Positions 23,441 to 33,646 are shown, counted from the stretch's first letter. The stretch is 47,846 nt of DNA from Treponema sp. (GCA_017551545.1 JAFZLJ010000157.1:1-47846), one strand, 5' to 3'. Translations and numbers: made by a program. Notes: generated by a model not told the origin, from the letters alone.

Positions 23441-26400
23441 CTAGAAAATGTTCACACGAAGACCTAATGAGCCTTGAGGAATCAATCTCTTGATATCATC
23501 ACTAGCAACGTCCGATGGAATGAACCACAAAGAGAACTCTGTATACATCGAGAACGTACTGAACATTTTTATTTCACTTAAATGAACTCTAGGGAATTCA
23601 AGCTGAGCAAGAACTGCAGAAAGCATTTGTCCTTCACCAGAGTTTGTTTCAGAGAAGTAGTTGAACTGAGCACCTACCGCAACGCTTGCACTGAGCCAGT
23701 CAAAGTCGTGACCAAAGAAGAAGCTGAACGGTATTGTAGAAATGTTGGCAAGAAGTTTTCCACCAAAGATGTTTCCACCATAACGGAGCTCTGTCTGTTC
23801 ACGAGAAAGGAATGTATTAACAGCATCTCGCTGTTCCTGTGTATACTGACCAAATACAAACTGAAGTTTAACGTTATCATCAAAGAAGGTAAGACCTGCA
23901 CCTAATTCGAACAATGAAGCACCCCAGAAGTGGAAGTCTACATAAAGTCCCTGGATGAATGATGGAACTTCGTAAGAAGACTTGTCACCTTTTCTAAGAG
24001 AGATAGTTACCTTTTCAAGTCCTACTTCATCTTTAGAAAGTCCCGAAGCTTCGAGCATCTGGTTGTAGCGACCGCCGTTGTTTGGAGCAATAAGGCGTAC
24101 TGTTGGAGCTGTGTTATCAATCTGAACGATTGTTCTTTCAATAGCAACTTCGCCGTTCTTCATTGTGGCACGAATCAACAGGAAGTGATATCCTTCTGTC
24201 CAGTCCTGATTTTCTACACGGTAGAGCCACTTGTCGTTTGTAGAAAGCTCTTCGAATGTCTTACCGTTATCAAAACTCAATTCTACCTTTGCAACTGTCT
24301 TTGCAGCAACCATGTCTTTGAATTCTTTAGAAGCATCTTTTGCCTTGGCAGCAGCTACTTCATCAGGATCACGACTGTAACCTGCACGTCCCTTAAGGTA
24401 TGGTCGGCGCATAGCAAAGTCACCGTATGTAAAGTTATCGAGTGTAATCCATGGACCAATTGAGCTGTATGTAATTGTCTGAGTAATAGAAGGAACCTTG
24501 CGTCCGTCTTCAAGAACGGCTTCTACATAATATGTATGAGTTCCGTCTGTCATATCTGTAATAACAGCCTTAATTGGATTTCCGTCATAATCAAGCTCAC
24601 CTGTGTTAACTTCTGAAGCAGGAGTAATTTCGAACTTGAAGAAGCCTGAATCTGTAAGAGATGTTTCTTTTACAAACTTGTCATCTACATAAAGCTTGAG
24701 AGAAGAAATCTTGCCTTCAATATTTGAAGAAGCTTGACCGTAAATGTTGAAGTTACCGTTCTTGTGTTCACCGTTGAGTGGGTAAAGAACGTCTACAACT
24801 GCAGGCGGCTTAGACTTATCAAGGTGAATGTTACGGCTAACGTTTGTTCTGTTTCCGGCTTTATCTTCTCCAGAAAGTTCTACGTTATAGAAGCCGTCTG
24901 GTAAATCTGTAATATCAAGAGTTTCACCAATGATGTTGTTGATTGGAATAGAACGCTTGATAGCTTCTGAAGTCTTTTCCATGTTACGGATTGTAATGTA
25001 GAGATCTGAAATTTCTACGTTATCGAATGCATAACCAGAGAAGAAGATCTGACCTGTAGAAGTAGAATCATCGAGTGGGAGGTCAAGAGAAATATCCGGA
25101 GCATCGTTATCGATGTTGATCAAACTTGAGTACAAGCCCTTAATTCCGTAATTATCTGTAATGCGTAAGAATACTACCTGAGTACCACCAGGAATTGCAC
25201 GTGTATCAACTTTGTATGACCACTCTTCCTGTCCTACTGCATCGTTATAGCTGTTACCGTTATCAAGAGAAAGTTCAACCTTCATGATACCGTTCTTATC
25301 GCTTGCAACACCCGAAATTGTGATTACTTCGCGAACAGAAGTATCGATTGTAGGAAGTTCTACTGCACCCTTTGGCTCTTCCAAAGAAATGCGGAATGTT
25401 CTCTGAGCAACTTCACCCTGTACACCATTAACGTCTACTGCATAAATATAAATTGTATGCTCGTTATCTGTCATTGATGCAAGTGGTACATCAATAGAGA
25501 AGCTTGTTCCAGGTTCAGGAATCTGCTGATATTCTGCATCATCAATCTTGTACCAGATTGTAGAAGGACCATCATCATCGTAAACAACGCCCGAAATTGT
25601 AAAGTCACGGGTGATTACCTGAAGTTCATCCGGAACGTGAATTTCGGCAACTGGAAGGTCTGACTTATTATCGATTGTGAAGTCCCAGCCTTCAATTGCT
25701 GTTCTGTTTCCAGCGTCATCTGTAAAGATAAACTGCATGATATCATCAATTGGGCGTTCTTCTGTACCAACGTGAGTAAATACGAGTGGTTCAAGAGGGA
25801 TTTCGCTTCGTTTTTCTTCGCGGTCCTTGCTGCCAATCATAAGATATTCGGCTTTATTGAACCATCCGTTGTCGTCTACCTTGAATACAATGAGGTTATC
25901 ACCGTTTACAATATCAATTGCAAGAGGTTCAACTACACTTACAACAGGTGGCGTTGTATCTTTAAATGCTGCCGTTGTTACAAGTGCAGTATGACCTGCG
26001 TTATCGAATGCGCGGATATCAAGGCGGATAAGTCCGTCTTCCATATATTTAATGTCTACATCTTCGCTGAATGTTACACCAAGACCCTTTGCATCGCCCT
26101 TAAGAAGAATTTCCTGCCAGGTTTCGCCGCCGTCAAGAGAGTATTCTGCACGACGAACACCAAGAGCATCTGCAATTGTTCCCGAAAGTTTAACTGTTTC
26201 ACCAAGCCAGTCATGAAGTTCTGGTGTGAGCAGGTTAAGCTGTGGAGCTTCTGAGTCTGCAAGGAAACTGATTGGTTCTGTCTTAAATACATCACCAAAG
26301 CGGTCTGTTACCTTTAATACTACATTCTTGTAAGTTCCGTCTTTTGTTGCATAAAGAGTAATGAACTTACCTTCTGTTTCAATAGCAAGTCCGTCTGTAA

Positions 26401-29400
26401 CACCTTCAAGTTCTGCACGGATTGGACCTGTTACATTTGCATAGAAGTTATATTTTGAACCGTCAAGGAGTACCCAGTTTGCATCATGTTCATCAAAGAA
26501 GGTTCCTACTCCGGCATAGCTGTAGATTTTTTCTTCATCATCTGTAATTTCATAAGTAGTATCACGAACAACAGTAATAGAACCTGTAACAACCTGCTGC
26601 AATGAACCGGCCTTAATAGTAATACTGATTTTATTTACACGTGCAGGAAGATTATTAAGAGGAACATCTGCAATCCAGCGTGTGCCTTCCGGTTTAGAAA
26701 GCTTAACTGCACCAGTCTGGCGCTGATCTCCACCAGGAACTTCCTCACCTGTAATTTCATAATTTACTGCACTTACTGTTGCACCAGTGTCAATGTAGAG
26801 TCTCATGTATTTAGGCTCTTTAGAAGCACCGTATGGAAGAACAACAGGCATACCGCTGAAGTATGGATTTCCGTCTACTTCAACAATATTTGCAGAAAGT
26901 GTCGGAGCTTTCTGTGCTGTATATTTTGCTGTTCCCCAGGTAAGAGAATTTGCACCTTCTACCATTTCTGTACGTGGGAATGCCTTGAAGTTTTCATCAA
27001 GCTCGCCCTGGTAAGTTGTAATTGCATAAACATCAAATGCGTCTATCCATGTAACAACTGCAGCCTTTGGAGCAGGCATTTTTCCACCTACTTCTTCAAT
27101 TTCCGGAAGGTTATTGAATGCAACTGCTTTTGCAACTTTATTTCCACCGGCACTTTCGGCAATGAATTCTACTATATACATTCCCGAAGCCAATGAATAT
27201 GTATCAAGATTAAGAGACCAGTTTCCGTCTGTTCCAACTGGAATGCTCTGGAAGCTTTCTTCTACAGGAAGTGCAGTTACTTTTGCAACAGTACCAGTTT
27301 TGCTGTCCATTGTTGCTTCTGCACCAATAATTCTATAGCTTAAGCCGCCTACTCCAGTTTCGCATTTTACAGAACCTGTAATTGTGAATTCTGTGTAGCG
27401 TGCTTTAATAGCCTGAGAATCTGAATAATTATTAATAAAGAGGTTTGGCAAAACGTTGTCGTTCTTAAAGATAAGAGGACGAGATTCTGCAACCTTACCC
27501 TTGTCTGTTGTAACTCTAACTACAACTGGTTCTGAAGCACCAATAGCGTTTCCTGGGAAAAGCTTAATCTGGTTTCCTTCGAGGAATGCATTTGCAAATG
27601 GAGTTTCAGGAACAATTTCTACCTTGGCAGCAGTTCCACCAATGAGGTAACCTGTTGCAGGGAAGTCCGGATTATTTATGATAGAACCGTCTTCGGCAAC
27701 TGTGCTGTCGTCGAATACAACAATCGGGTCATCGTTTTTAACAAGAGCAGTATTTGTTACATAGAACAAAGCCTTGTATTCTGTTGTACGGTCAATTACA
27801 TCTGTAACTGTGATTCTTACAGGAACAAGTCCCTTTGCAAAGTTTGAAGTTACAGGAATTGAAACTGTATATGAAGTAAGATTTTTAAGAATTTCATCGC
27901 GTGGTTCCTGACCGGCTACTACAATGTGTGCCTCTTTAATTCCAAGAGGAGAAGTTGCTGTAACAGAGAAAGTCTTTCCTGATTCAGGATGGATTTCCAT
28001 TCCGTTTACAAAATCAACTGTTTCTTTTCCGGCAGTAACTACTCCCTGTGTAAATTCAGGAGCTGCACCTCTTGAAACAATCTGAACTGTAACAGGATTT
28101 CCTTCTACTCCGTTCTGATCAATACCAGTAATTGTGATTTTATGATTTCCGGCAGCCAGATCAGATGCCTTGCAAAGTTCATAATAGTAAGAGCCCTTTG
28201 TCTGCTGGATGATTGGTTCATTTGCATCGAGCTGGATTTTTACAGATTCAACGCTGTCGTCATCTGTTGCAAAACCGCGGACAAATACAGGTTTGCTGTC
28301 TCCTGCATAAATTTCGCCGGCAACAGGTTCTGTAATTGTTACAACAGGTTTATCATCTTCCTGATTAAGAAGAATATTCTTTGTTACTTCTACAACGTTG
28401 TTTGCACGGTCAATTGCCTTTACAGTAAACTTGCGTGATTTATCTTTAAGACCAATTGTGTCTACAGTAACTGCCCAGTAAGGGTTACCAGGAACAAGTT
28501 CAAATACACCGCTCTGATCTCCGAATGTCCACGAAAGATCTGTAACACCTACGTCATCTTTTGCAAAACCGGCAACAGTGAATTTTCCGTTTACGGCATC
28601 TTCTTCCGGATAAACAATCTGAACATCAGGCTTAGTATTATCTATATAATAGAGGAATGCGTAAGCACCTTCGGAAGTTGCATTATCTACAGCCTTAAAC
28701 CAGATAACAGAAGGACCATCCGGGAATTTGCGTGTATCTAATGAAATAGAAAATTCTACAGTATCGAACTGCTTTGTTTTAGAAAGTTTTACAGGAATCC
28801 AGAACTTTCCGCTGTCTACAGAATAGTAAAGTTCTTTAATTCCGTTACCATCGCTTACAGTACCTTTGAAGTTTACGTTACCACTAACAAGCTGACCCAT
28901 GCCAACGTTTTCTACAGCAGTAAGAGGCTGTTTACGGTCGAGCTGCCATGTAAGCTTTACAGGTTTACTTACAACAGGTTCGTCGTTAATGTCGTAACCT
29001 GTTACTTTGATTGTATGAGGACCTTCTTCAAGGTTGTTTGTATCAAGATAATAAGACCAGAATTCGGTTCCGTCTGCTACAACTAATTTTTCATATTCAG
29101 TGCCTTCATCAAGGAGGAGTTCAACCTTAGAAACACCATCATCGTCGACACAGGTACCAACAATGTTCAAGTTGCCGACAACGCGCATGTTAGTATAAGG
29201 GTTAGTAATACCACAAATAGGCCTGTCCGATTCAGGGTCTACATACAAATTGAACGGACCTTCAATATGTTCATTACCACCAAGGTCCGAAGCCGTAATC
29301 ATAATATTGTACTTAACGGCTTTTTTCTGGGTTTTTCCTTCCAGATCAAAATTCTCTTTCCAGCTGTTTACATTATCAACATCAATTTCTTCGATATCAC

Positions 29401-29476
29401 CCTTTCCGTGAGCAAAAGAAAAGCTGCAGATACTACAGAGGAACAACAAAACGAATAAACTTTTTGAATACTTCAT
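23441..29476 (-). CDS. Giant surface protein: Ig-like repeats plus barrel-like C-terminus
   Basis: A 2011-residue exported protein. The signal peptide is MKYSKSLFVLLFLCSICSFS plus FA. Most of the length consists of about 90-100-residue Ig-like repeats, each with variants of VKVELSLDNGKTWEE, then WSYxxDT, then DGxHxxxIRATD, typical of bacterial Ig-like and cadherin-like modules. The last 220 residues change character: amphipathic strands (GLYVDFHFWGASLFELGAG, then ASVAVGAQFNYF) and a final SLGLRVNIF with terminal Phe, as in outer-membrane barrels. It may be an adhesin or a structural protein linking the outer membrane to the periplasm. AGAAGGAG precedes the ATG at 29476; an earlier in-frame ATG lacks a signal peptide. 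It is divergent from groEL. Confidence 0.7.
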   Translation of the reverse strand: MKYSKSLFVLLFLCSICSFSFAHGKGDIEEIDVDNVNSWKENFDLEGKTQKKAVKYNIMITASDLGGNEHIEGPFNLYVDPESDRPICGITNPYTNMRVVGNLNIVGTCVDDDGVSKVELLLDEGTEYEKLVVADGTEFWSYYLDTNNLEEGPHTIKVTGYDINDEPVVSKPVKLTWQLDRKQPLTAVENVGMGQLVSGNVNFKGTVSDGNGIKELYYSVDSGKFWIPVKLSKTKQFDTVEFSISLDTRKFPDGPSVIWFKAVDNATSEGAYAFLYYIDNTKPDVQIVYPEEDAVNGKFTVAGFAKDDVGVTDLSWTFGDQSGVFELVPGNPYWAVTVDTIGLKDKSRKFTVKAIDRANNVVEVTKNILLNQEDDKPVVTITEPVAGEIYAGDSKPVFVRGFATDDDSVESVKIQLDANEPIIQQTKGSYYYELCKASDLAAGNHKITITGIDQNGVEGNPVTVQIVSRGAAPEFTQGVVTAGKETVDFVNGMEIHPESGKTFSVTATSPLGIKEAHIVVAGQEPRDEILKNLTSYTVSIPVTSNFAKGLVPVRITVTDVIDRTTEYKALFYVTNTALVKNDDPIVVFDDSTVAEDGSIINNPDFPATGYLIGGTAAKVEIVPETPFANAFLEGNQIKLFPGNAIGASEPVVVRVTTDKGKVAESRPLIFKNDNVLPNLFINNYSDSQAIKARYTEFTITGSVKCETGVGGLSYRIIGAEATMDSKTGTVAKVTALPVEESFQSIPVGTDGNWSLNLDTYSLASGMYIVEFIAESAGGNKVAKAVAFNNLPEIEEVGGKMPAPKAAVVTWIDAFDVYAITTYQGELDENFKAFPRTEMVEGANSLTWGTAKYTAQKAPTLSANIVEVDGNPYFSGMPVVLPYGASKEPKYMRLYIDTGATVSAVNYEITGEEVPGGDQRQTGAVKLSKPEGTRWIADVPLNNLPARVNKISITIKAGSLQQVVTGSITVVRDTTYEITDDEEKIYSYAGVGTFFDEHDANWVLLDGSKYNFYANVTGPIRAELEGVTDGLAIETEGKFITLYATKDGTYKNVVLKVTDRFGDVFKTEPISFLADSEAPQLNLLTPELHDWLGETVKLSGTIADALGVRRAEYSLDGGETWQEILLKGDAKGLGVTFSEDVDIKYMEDGLIRLDIRAFDNAGHTALVTTAAFKDTTPPVVSVVEPLAIDIVNGDNLIVFKVDDNGWFNKAEYLMIGSKDREEKRSEIPLEPLVFTHVGTEERPIDDIMQFIFTDDAGNRTAIEGWDFTIDNKSDLPVAEIHVPDELQVITRDFTISGVVYDDDGPSTIWYKIDDAEYQQIPEPGTSFSIDVPLASMTDNEHTIYIYAVDVNGVQGEVAQRTFRISLEEPKGAVELPTIDTSVREVITISGVASDKNGIMKVELSLDNGNSYNDAVGQEEWSYKVDTRAIPGGTQVVFLRITDNYGIKGLYSSLINIDNDAPDISLDLPLDDSTSTGQIFFSGYAFDNVEISDLYITIRNMEKTSEAIKRSIPINNIIGETLDITDLPDGFYNVELSGEDKAGNRTNVSRNIHLDKSKPPAVVDVLYPLNGEHKNGNFNIYGQASSNIEGKISSLKLYVDDKFVKETSLTDSGFFKFEITPASEVNTGELDYDGNPIKAVITDMTDGTHTYYVEAVLEDGRKVPSITQTITYSSIGPWITLDNFTYGDFAMRRPYLKGRAGYSRDPDEVAAAKAKDASKEFKDMVAAKTVAKVELSFDNGKTFEELSTNDKWLYRVENQDWTEGYHFLLIRATMKNGEVAIERTIVQIDNTAPTVRLIAPNNGGRYNQMLEASGLSKDEVGLEKVTISLRKGDKSSYEVPSFIQGLYVDFHFWGASLFELGAGLTFFDDNVKLQFVFGQYTQEQRDAVNTFLSREQTELRYGGNIFGGKLLANISTIPFSFFFGHDFDWLSASVAVGAQFNYFSETNSGEGQMLSAVLAQLEFPRVHLSEIKMFSTFSMYTEFSLWFIPSDVASDDIKRLIPQGSLGLRVNIF

Positions 29477-29545
29477 ACTACTTTTAAAACTCCTTCTGAT
29501 GAAAAAATAGTCATAGTTTATCTTTTCAATTATCGGCAGATTATG

Positions 29546-29558
29546 GTGCATTCTGCAC
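29546..29558. promoter_or_regulatory. 13-bp palindrome between groEL and the giant gene
   Basis: GTGCATTCTGCAC lies about 70 bases upstream of the giant gene start, in a 261-base divergent intergenic region. It may be an operator. No CIRCE element (TTAGCACTC-N9-GAGTGCTAA) is present. Confidence 0.3.
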
Positions 29559-29603
29559 AAAAATCTAGAGCCCCGAAAAATTCAAACTACAACATTTTTC
29601 CCA

Positions 29604-29631
29604 TTGTTGCACATATATTTTACACTATAAA
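29604..29631 (+). promoter_or_regulatory. Candidate groEL promoter
   Basis: TTGTTG (29604-29609), a 16-base spacer and TATAAA (29626-29631), leaving a leader of about 100 bases. A second TATAAT at 29714-29719 is too close to the AGAGG to be used alone with that leader. Confidence 0.45.
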
Positions 29632-29737
29632 TTGTAGAAAAGCAAAATTTTTAAGAAATGGTTGTGATTTTTCTTGCCGATTTCCCGTTTTTTCAATATC
29701 TTTAATAGAAGAATATAATTATAAGAGGTATATATAA

Positions 29738-31363
29738 ATGGCTAAACAATTGTTATTCAGCGAAGATGCACGCAAAAAGCTTTTGAGCGGTGTTGAACAG
29801 ATTTCTAAAGCTGTAAAAACAACTTTGGGACCTTGTGGAAGAATGGTAATGCTCGATAAGAAATACGGAGCACCTACAATCACAAAGGACGGCGTTTCAG
29901 TTGCAAAAGAAATTGAACTGGAAGACCCTTATGAAAACATGGGAGCACAGTTTGTTCGCGAAGTTGCTTCAAAAACAAATGATGATGCCGGAGACGGAAC
30001 AACAACAGCAACAGTACTTTCTTACGCACTTGTTCGCGAAGGAATTAAGTCTGTAGCAGCAGGTATGCGCCCTATCGAAATCAAACGCGGTATGGACAAG
30101 GCTGTTAAAGTTGCAGTTGACGAAATTAAAAAGAACGCAAAGCCTGTAAAAGGTGCTGATGATATTACAAACATCGCAACAATTTCTGCTAACAACGACC
30201 CAGAAATTGGTAAAATGCTTGCAGATGCAATCGAAAAGGTTGGAAAAGACGGTGTTATCACTGTAGAAGAATCAAAGAACATGGATATGACTGTTGATAC
30301 TGTTGAAGGTATGCAGTTTGACCGCGGATACATTTCTTCTTACTTTGTAACAGACCGTGAACGCATGGAAGCAGACTTTGACGATGCATTTGTTTTGATT
30401 TATGACAAGAAGATTTCTGCAATGAAGGATCTTTTGCCAATTTTGGAAAAGGTTGCAAACGCAGGACGCGCACTCGTTATCATTTGTGAAGATGTAGACG
30501 GTGAAGCTCTTACAACCCTTGTTTTGAATACAATCCGTGGAACAATCAAGTGCTGTGCAGTTAAGGCTCCTGGCTTTGGCGACAGACGTAAGGATATGCT
30601 CCAGGATATCGCAATTTTGACAGGCGGAACTGTAGTAAGCGAAGAAGTTGGTCTTAAGCTTGAATCTTGCGGAACAGAAGTTCTTGGTCAGGCTAAATCA
30701 ATCAAGATTGACAAGGACAACACTACAATTGTTGGAGGAGCAGGAGCTTCTAAAGCAATTAAAGACCGCGTTGCAGAAATTAAGAACGCAATTGAAAAAT
30801 CAACTTCTACATACGATAAGGAACAGCTTCAGAAGCGCCTTGCAAAGCTTGCAGGTGGAGTTGCTGTAATCAGCGTTGGTGCTAATACAGAAACAGAAAT
30901 GAAGGAAAAGAAGTTCCGCGTAGAAGATACAATTGCTGCAACCCGCGCTGCCCTTGAAGAAGGTGTTGTAAGTGGTGGTGGTATGGCTTTGATTGAAGCT
31001 GCCAAGGCCCTTGCAACAATCCCTGAAGATTTGAGCGAAGATGAAAAGGTTGGTTACAAGATTGTACGCCGTGCACTTGAAGAACCAATCCGCCAGATTG
31101 CAGAAAATGCAGGTCTTGACGGAAGCGTAATTGCAGAACGCGCAAAGAACGAAAAGAAAGGCATTGGTTATGATGCACGCCTTGATAAGTGGGTGAATAT
31201 GCTTGAAGCCGGAATTATCGATCCTGCTAAGGTTACTTGTTCTGCTTTGAAGAATGCGGCTTCTGTTGCAGGTACATTGCTTACCACTGAATGTGCAATT
31301 ACAGATATTCCTGAGCCTAAGGCACCTCCTGCACCGGCTCCGGATATGGGTGGAATGTACTAA
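29738..31363 (+). CDS. groEL: 60-kDa chaperonin GroEL
   Basis: A 541-residue GroEL of normal length. It has the [20 protein letters not shown] start, the ATP-binding [20 protein letters not shown] and DGTTTATVL regions, the apical domain, the [17 protein letters not shown] block and a shortened GGMY tail. It forms the double-ring folding chamber with GroES. groES is not upstream; separation of the two genes is also known in T. pallidum. AGAGG nine bases before the ATG. No CIRCE operator, so HrcA control in the usual form is not supported. It ends in a strong terminator. Confidence 0.98.
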   Translation: MAKQLLFSEDARKKLLSGVEQISKAVKTTLGPCGRMVMLDKKYGAPTITKDGVSVAKEIELEDPYENMGAQFVREVASKTNDDAGDGTTTATVLSYALVREGIKSVAAGMRPIEIKRGMDKAVKVAVDEIKKNAKPVKGADDITNIATISANNDPEIGKMLADAIEKVGKDGVITVEESKNMDMTVDTVEGMQFDRGYISSYFVTDRERMEADFDDAFVLIYDKKISAMKDLLPILEKVANAGRALVIICEDVDGEALTTLVLNTIRGTIKCCAVKAPGFGDRRKDMLQDIAILTGGTVVSEEVGLKLESCGTEVLGQAKSIKIDKDNTTIVGGAGASKAIKDRVAEIKNAIEKSTSTYDKEQLQKRLAKLAGGVAVISVGANTETEMKEKKFRVEDTIAATRAALEEGVVSGGGMALIEAAKALATIPEDLSEDEKVGYKIVRRALEEPIRQIAENAGLDGSVIAERAKNEKKGIGYDARLDKWVNMLEAGIIDPAKVTCSALKNAASVAGTLLTTECAITDIPEPKAPPAPAPDMGGMY

Positions 31364-31380
31364 TAACATGACTACATAAG

Positions 31381-31413
31381 AAAAAAAGGGGTGCTTACGG
31401 CACCCCTTTTTTT
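31381..31413 (+). terminator. Intrinsic terminator of groEL
   Basis: A 14-bp stem made of AAAAAAAGGGGTGC and GCACCCCTTTTTTT with a five-base loop. The U tract is contained in the stem's 3' half. Confidence 0.95.
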
Positions 31414-31488
31414 ATGCCTGTAACCAAGTCCACGTTATCTTGTTAAATAAGTAAAGTAACCATGGTATAAAAACAAAAAGCGCGCTTT

Positions 31489-31515
31489 CTGTATTAAATG
31501 CAAAGACTAATACAG
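31489..31515 (+). promoter_or_regulatory. Perfect inverted repeat abutting a Shine-Dalgarno
   Basis: CTGTATTA and TAATACAG, 8-bp arms with an 11-base loop, end at the first G of the GGAGG used by the lipoprotein gene at 31525. A TATAAA at about 31466 could drive a leader of about 50 bases, so the hairpin would form in the RNA. Confidence 0.5.
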
Positions 31516-31524
31516 GAGGTCTTT

Positions 31525-32412
31525 ATGAAAAAGTTATTTTTAACAGTGGCTGCAATTTTTGGAATTGCAATTCTTATGACGGGCTGCCCGAAACCTGCGG
31601 GTGGTGATGATAACATACCAGAAAGCCGGCATGAAGTATCAGGTAAATTTGGTACATGGTCTGCACCTTACGAAGTCGGCGACATTGTATTCAGCGACGG
31701 TTCTGCAACGCCTTACACAGCAAATCTTACACTCACAGACGAACAAAAAGCTGCTGCAATTGCGGTAATCTTTTACAAGGGAACGGGGTTGAATTCTGAT
31801 GACAGCAACAGAACCAGGACACTTGGAGTAGGCTTAAAGCAGATTCATACTAAATGGTGTAAAGATAATGCAAGCGCCTATAGCAGAACAATCACTCCGA
31901 TTATATGCACACACACAGGAACGTCTCCAAATGTAAGCTTTTCGGGCGATAAAAACGGAAGCGATAATCTTAAACAGATTGGTGATTTTTTAGTAAGCCT
32001 TAATGGTCCGGTAAATGACACAATAGTTCAAAATTCCTCTGTTGCAGAAGAAAAATATCCGGGCTTTTATTTTGCAAAAAACTACAAGAATACTGCAAAT
32101 AACCTGGCCGGCACAAGGTTTGAAAGCGGCTGGTATGTACCAAGCATTGCAGAATTATTTGAAATGAATACCTGCATGACAGACAGCGAAAACGGCTTTG
32201 ATTTAGATGAAGCGCTTGCTTTGTGTGGAGGAAATGACAACAGAATCAGAGGTAAAACCTTCTGGTCTTCCTCTGATCATCAATATACAGAAACGCTTGC
32301 TTATTATCTGGAATTCGGTGGTACAAAAAGTTCACCACCAGTATTACCTAAAATAAATAATTATTTTGAAAAGAAAGGTGACTGTTATTTTTGTGCCATT
32401 CGCGAATTCTAA
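31525..32412 (+). CDS. Lipoprotein with Lcl/FGE-like domain, paralogue 1
   Basis: A 295-residue lipoprotein, lipobox ILMTGC (C18). The mature part shares an order of motifs with the next gene: VGDIVFSDGS, LTLTDEQKAAAIAVIFYKG, LGVGLKQ, GWYVPSIAELFEM and FWSSSDH. The WYVP...L...WSS pattern is that of DUF1566/Lcl-type C-type-lectin-like domains, which bind ligands or stabilise adhesins. GGAGG lies six bases before the ATG at 31525; an earlier ATG at 31498 lies in the inverted repeat. It follows groEL but is separated by a terminator. Confidence 0.7.
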   Translation: MKKLFLTVAAIFGIAILMTGCPKPAGGDDNIPESRHEVSGKFGTWSAPYEVGDIVFSDGSATPYTANLTLTDEQKAAAIAVIFYKGTGLNSDDSNRTRTLGVGLKQIHTKWCKDNASAYSRTITPIICTHTGTSPNVSFSGDKNGSDNLKQIGDFLVSLNGPVNDTIVQNSSVAEEKYPGFYFAKNYKNTANNLAGTRFESGWYVPSIAELFEMNTCMTDSENGFDLDEALALCGGNDNRIRGKTFWSSSDHQYTETLAYYLEFGGTKSSPPVLPKINNYFEKKGDCYFCAIREF

Positions 32413-32430
32413 AAGAAACTGGAGGATTAT

Positions 32431-33279
32431 ATGAAAAAACTATTTTTGATATTAGCTGCAATTTTTGCAGTTGCAATGATAACCGGATGTACTCAGTCGT
32501 CTAGTCCTGCTGGTGGTGGAAATGGGTCGGCTGTAACAACAAAAACAATTAAAGCTGCACCAGATGCTGTGGGTGATATTGTCTTAAAAAATGGAACCGC
32601 CATTGCTTACTACGACGGGCTCACATTAACCGACCAGGAAAAAGCCGATGCCATTGCAGTAATCTTTTATGCAGGTGGTGATAATGAACTTGGTAACAGG
32701 AAGCTTGGGGTTGGGTTGTATGAATATTATCATACCCGTTCATATTACGCACAGAACTCAAATACTACGGGTAGAAAAACAAATGAAGCAAATAATGAAA
32801 CAAATGGCTTAAATAATCAAAAGGTAATGGAAAATTATGATGATTATAAAACACAACATATTTCAGATTTTGATTCCGACCATCTTGACAACTTGAACTA
32901 TCCTGCCTTCTATTGGACCGGAAATTATTATGACTGGGATGGTGTAGATATACCTTGGGATGAATCTAATCCTAACGCTTTATGTAAGAACTGGTATGTT
33001 CCGGCAACAAAAGAACTTAAAAAGCTTCTGGAACAAAGCACTCTTGTGAACAAGGCATTTGCAAAAATTTCTGATACTGCAGATAAATTCCCTGAAACAG
33101 GTTATAAATCTTACTGGTCTTCTACTACTGATAATACTCCTACAAATTCAATTTCCCCGGAAATGTATGAAAATGCATATTACTTTATATTAGAACCTCA
33201 GGCTTCGACAAAAATACAGGGACCTTATTCGATTAAAAAAGACACTGCTTTAGCGGTTCGAGCAATTCATGCCTTCTAA
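32431..33279 (+). CDS. Lipoprotein with Lcl/FGE-like domain, paralogue 2
   Basis: A 282-residue lipoprotein, lipobox AMITGC, with a near-identical signal peptide to its neighbour (MKKLFLILAAIFAVAM). It keeps the same motif order: VGDIVLKNGTAIAYYDGLTL, ADAIAVIFYAGG, NRKLGVGLYE, NWYVPATKELKKL and YWSSTTD, and the chain ends LAVRAIHAF. The two genes are 18 bases apart with a GGAGG, so they arose by tandem duplication and are co-transcribed. Divergence in the middle region suggests different ligands. Confidence 0.7.
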   Translation: MKKLFLILAAIFAVAMITGCTQSSSPAGGGNGSAVTTKTIKAAPDAVGDIVLKNGTAIAYYDGLTLTDQEKADAIAVIFYAGGDNELGNRKLGVGLYEYYHTRSYYAQNSNTTGRKTNEANNETNGLNNQKVMENYDDYKTQHISDFDSDHLDNLNYPAFYWTGNYYDWDGVDIPWDESNPNALCKNWYVPATKELKKLLEQSTLVNKAFAKISDTADKFPETGYKSYWSSTTDNTPTNSISPEMYENAYYFILEPQASTKIQGPYSIKKDTALAVRAIHAF

Positions 33280-33287
33280 ATAAACCC

Positions 33288-33527
33288 TTACACGCGAAAT
33301 GTGATAATTGATATGTTTCGCGTGTAAAAATTGGCTTAAAAAAGTGCAAAATACACGCGAAATGAGGAGAATGTTGATTTTCGCGTGTAAAATCAGGAGA
33401 GACATACCCCAGAATCCTTGAAATTTACACGCGAAAATCATTGAACTCGTGATTCCGCGTGTATCTGTCTCAAAATCGCCTGTAAAACTACGTGTGAATT
33501 TGCTTTTGTGCCTTATTTCGCACGTAA
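33288..33527. repeat. Array of four inverted-repeat units, ACACGCGAAA family
   Basis: Units at 33288-33327 (perfect 12-bp arms TTACACGCGAAA / TTTCGCGTGTAA, 16-base loop), 33352-33389, 33425-33464 and a diverged one at 33490-33525. Start-to-start spacing is 64-73 bases. Loops differ in sequence between units. No gene lies in this stretch. Unlike CRISPR, each unit is itself a palindrome and the intervening sequences vary in length. Confidence 0.8.
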
Positions 33528-33552
33528 TTCCATGAAAAACCAGTTTACTTAC

Positions 33553-33646
33553 CCGCGGGGGGTTTTTGGGGGCGGCGAGCCCCCTAGGAGAAGGGGGTGT
33601 GGCGAAGACCGAAGGGCTGAGCCCAGGGGGAAGGCTTTCCCCCTCA
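33553..33646. repeat. GC-rich intergenic element
   Basis: About 95 bases with G- and C-runs, including GGGGAAGGCTTTCCCC near the end and GGCGAGCCCCCTAGG. A related GGAAAGCCTTCCCC word opens the element at 4549. It sits before the promoter of the ComFB gene. Confidence 0.55.

Noticed and set aside
29477..29737. CIRCE operator for HrcA before groEL
   Set aside because: No TTAGCACTC-N9-GAGTGCTAA or near match is present; the 13-bp palindrome there is unrelated.
30800..31369. Long minus-strand frame inside groEL
   Set aside because: Cysteine-rich, no family features and fully inside a conserved gene; it is a by-product of groEL codon use.
33288..33527. CRISPR array
   Set aside because: Only four units, each a palindrome with a different loop, spaced 64-73 bases apart, without regular 30-40-base spacers and with no cas genes.
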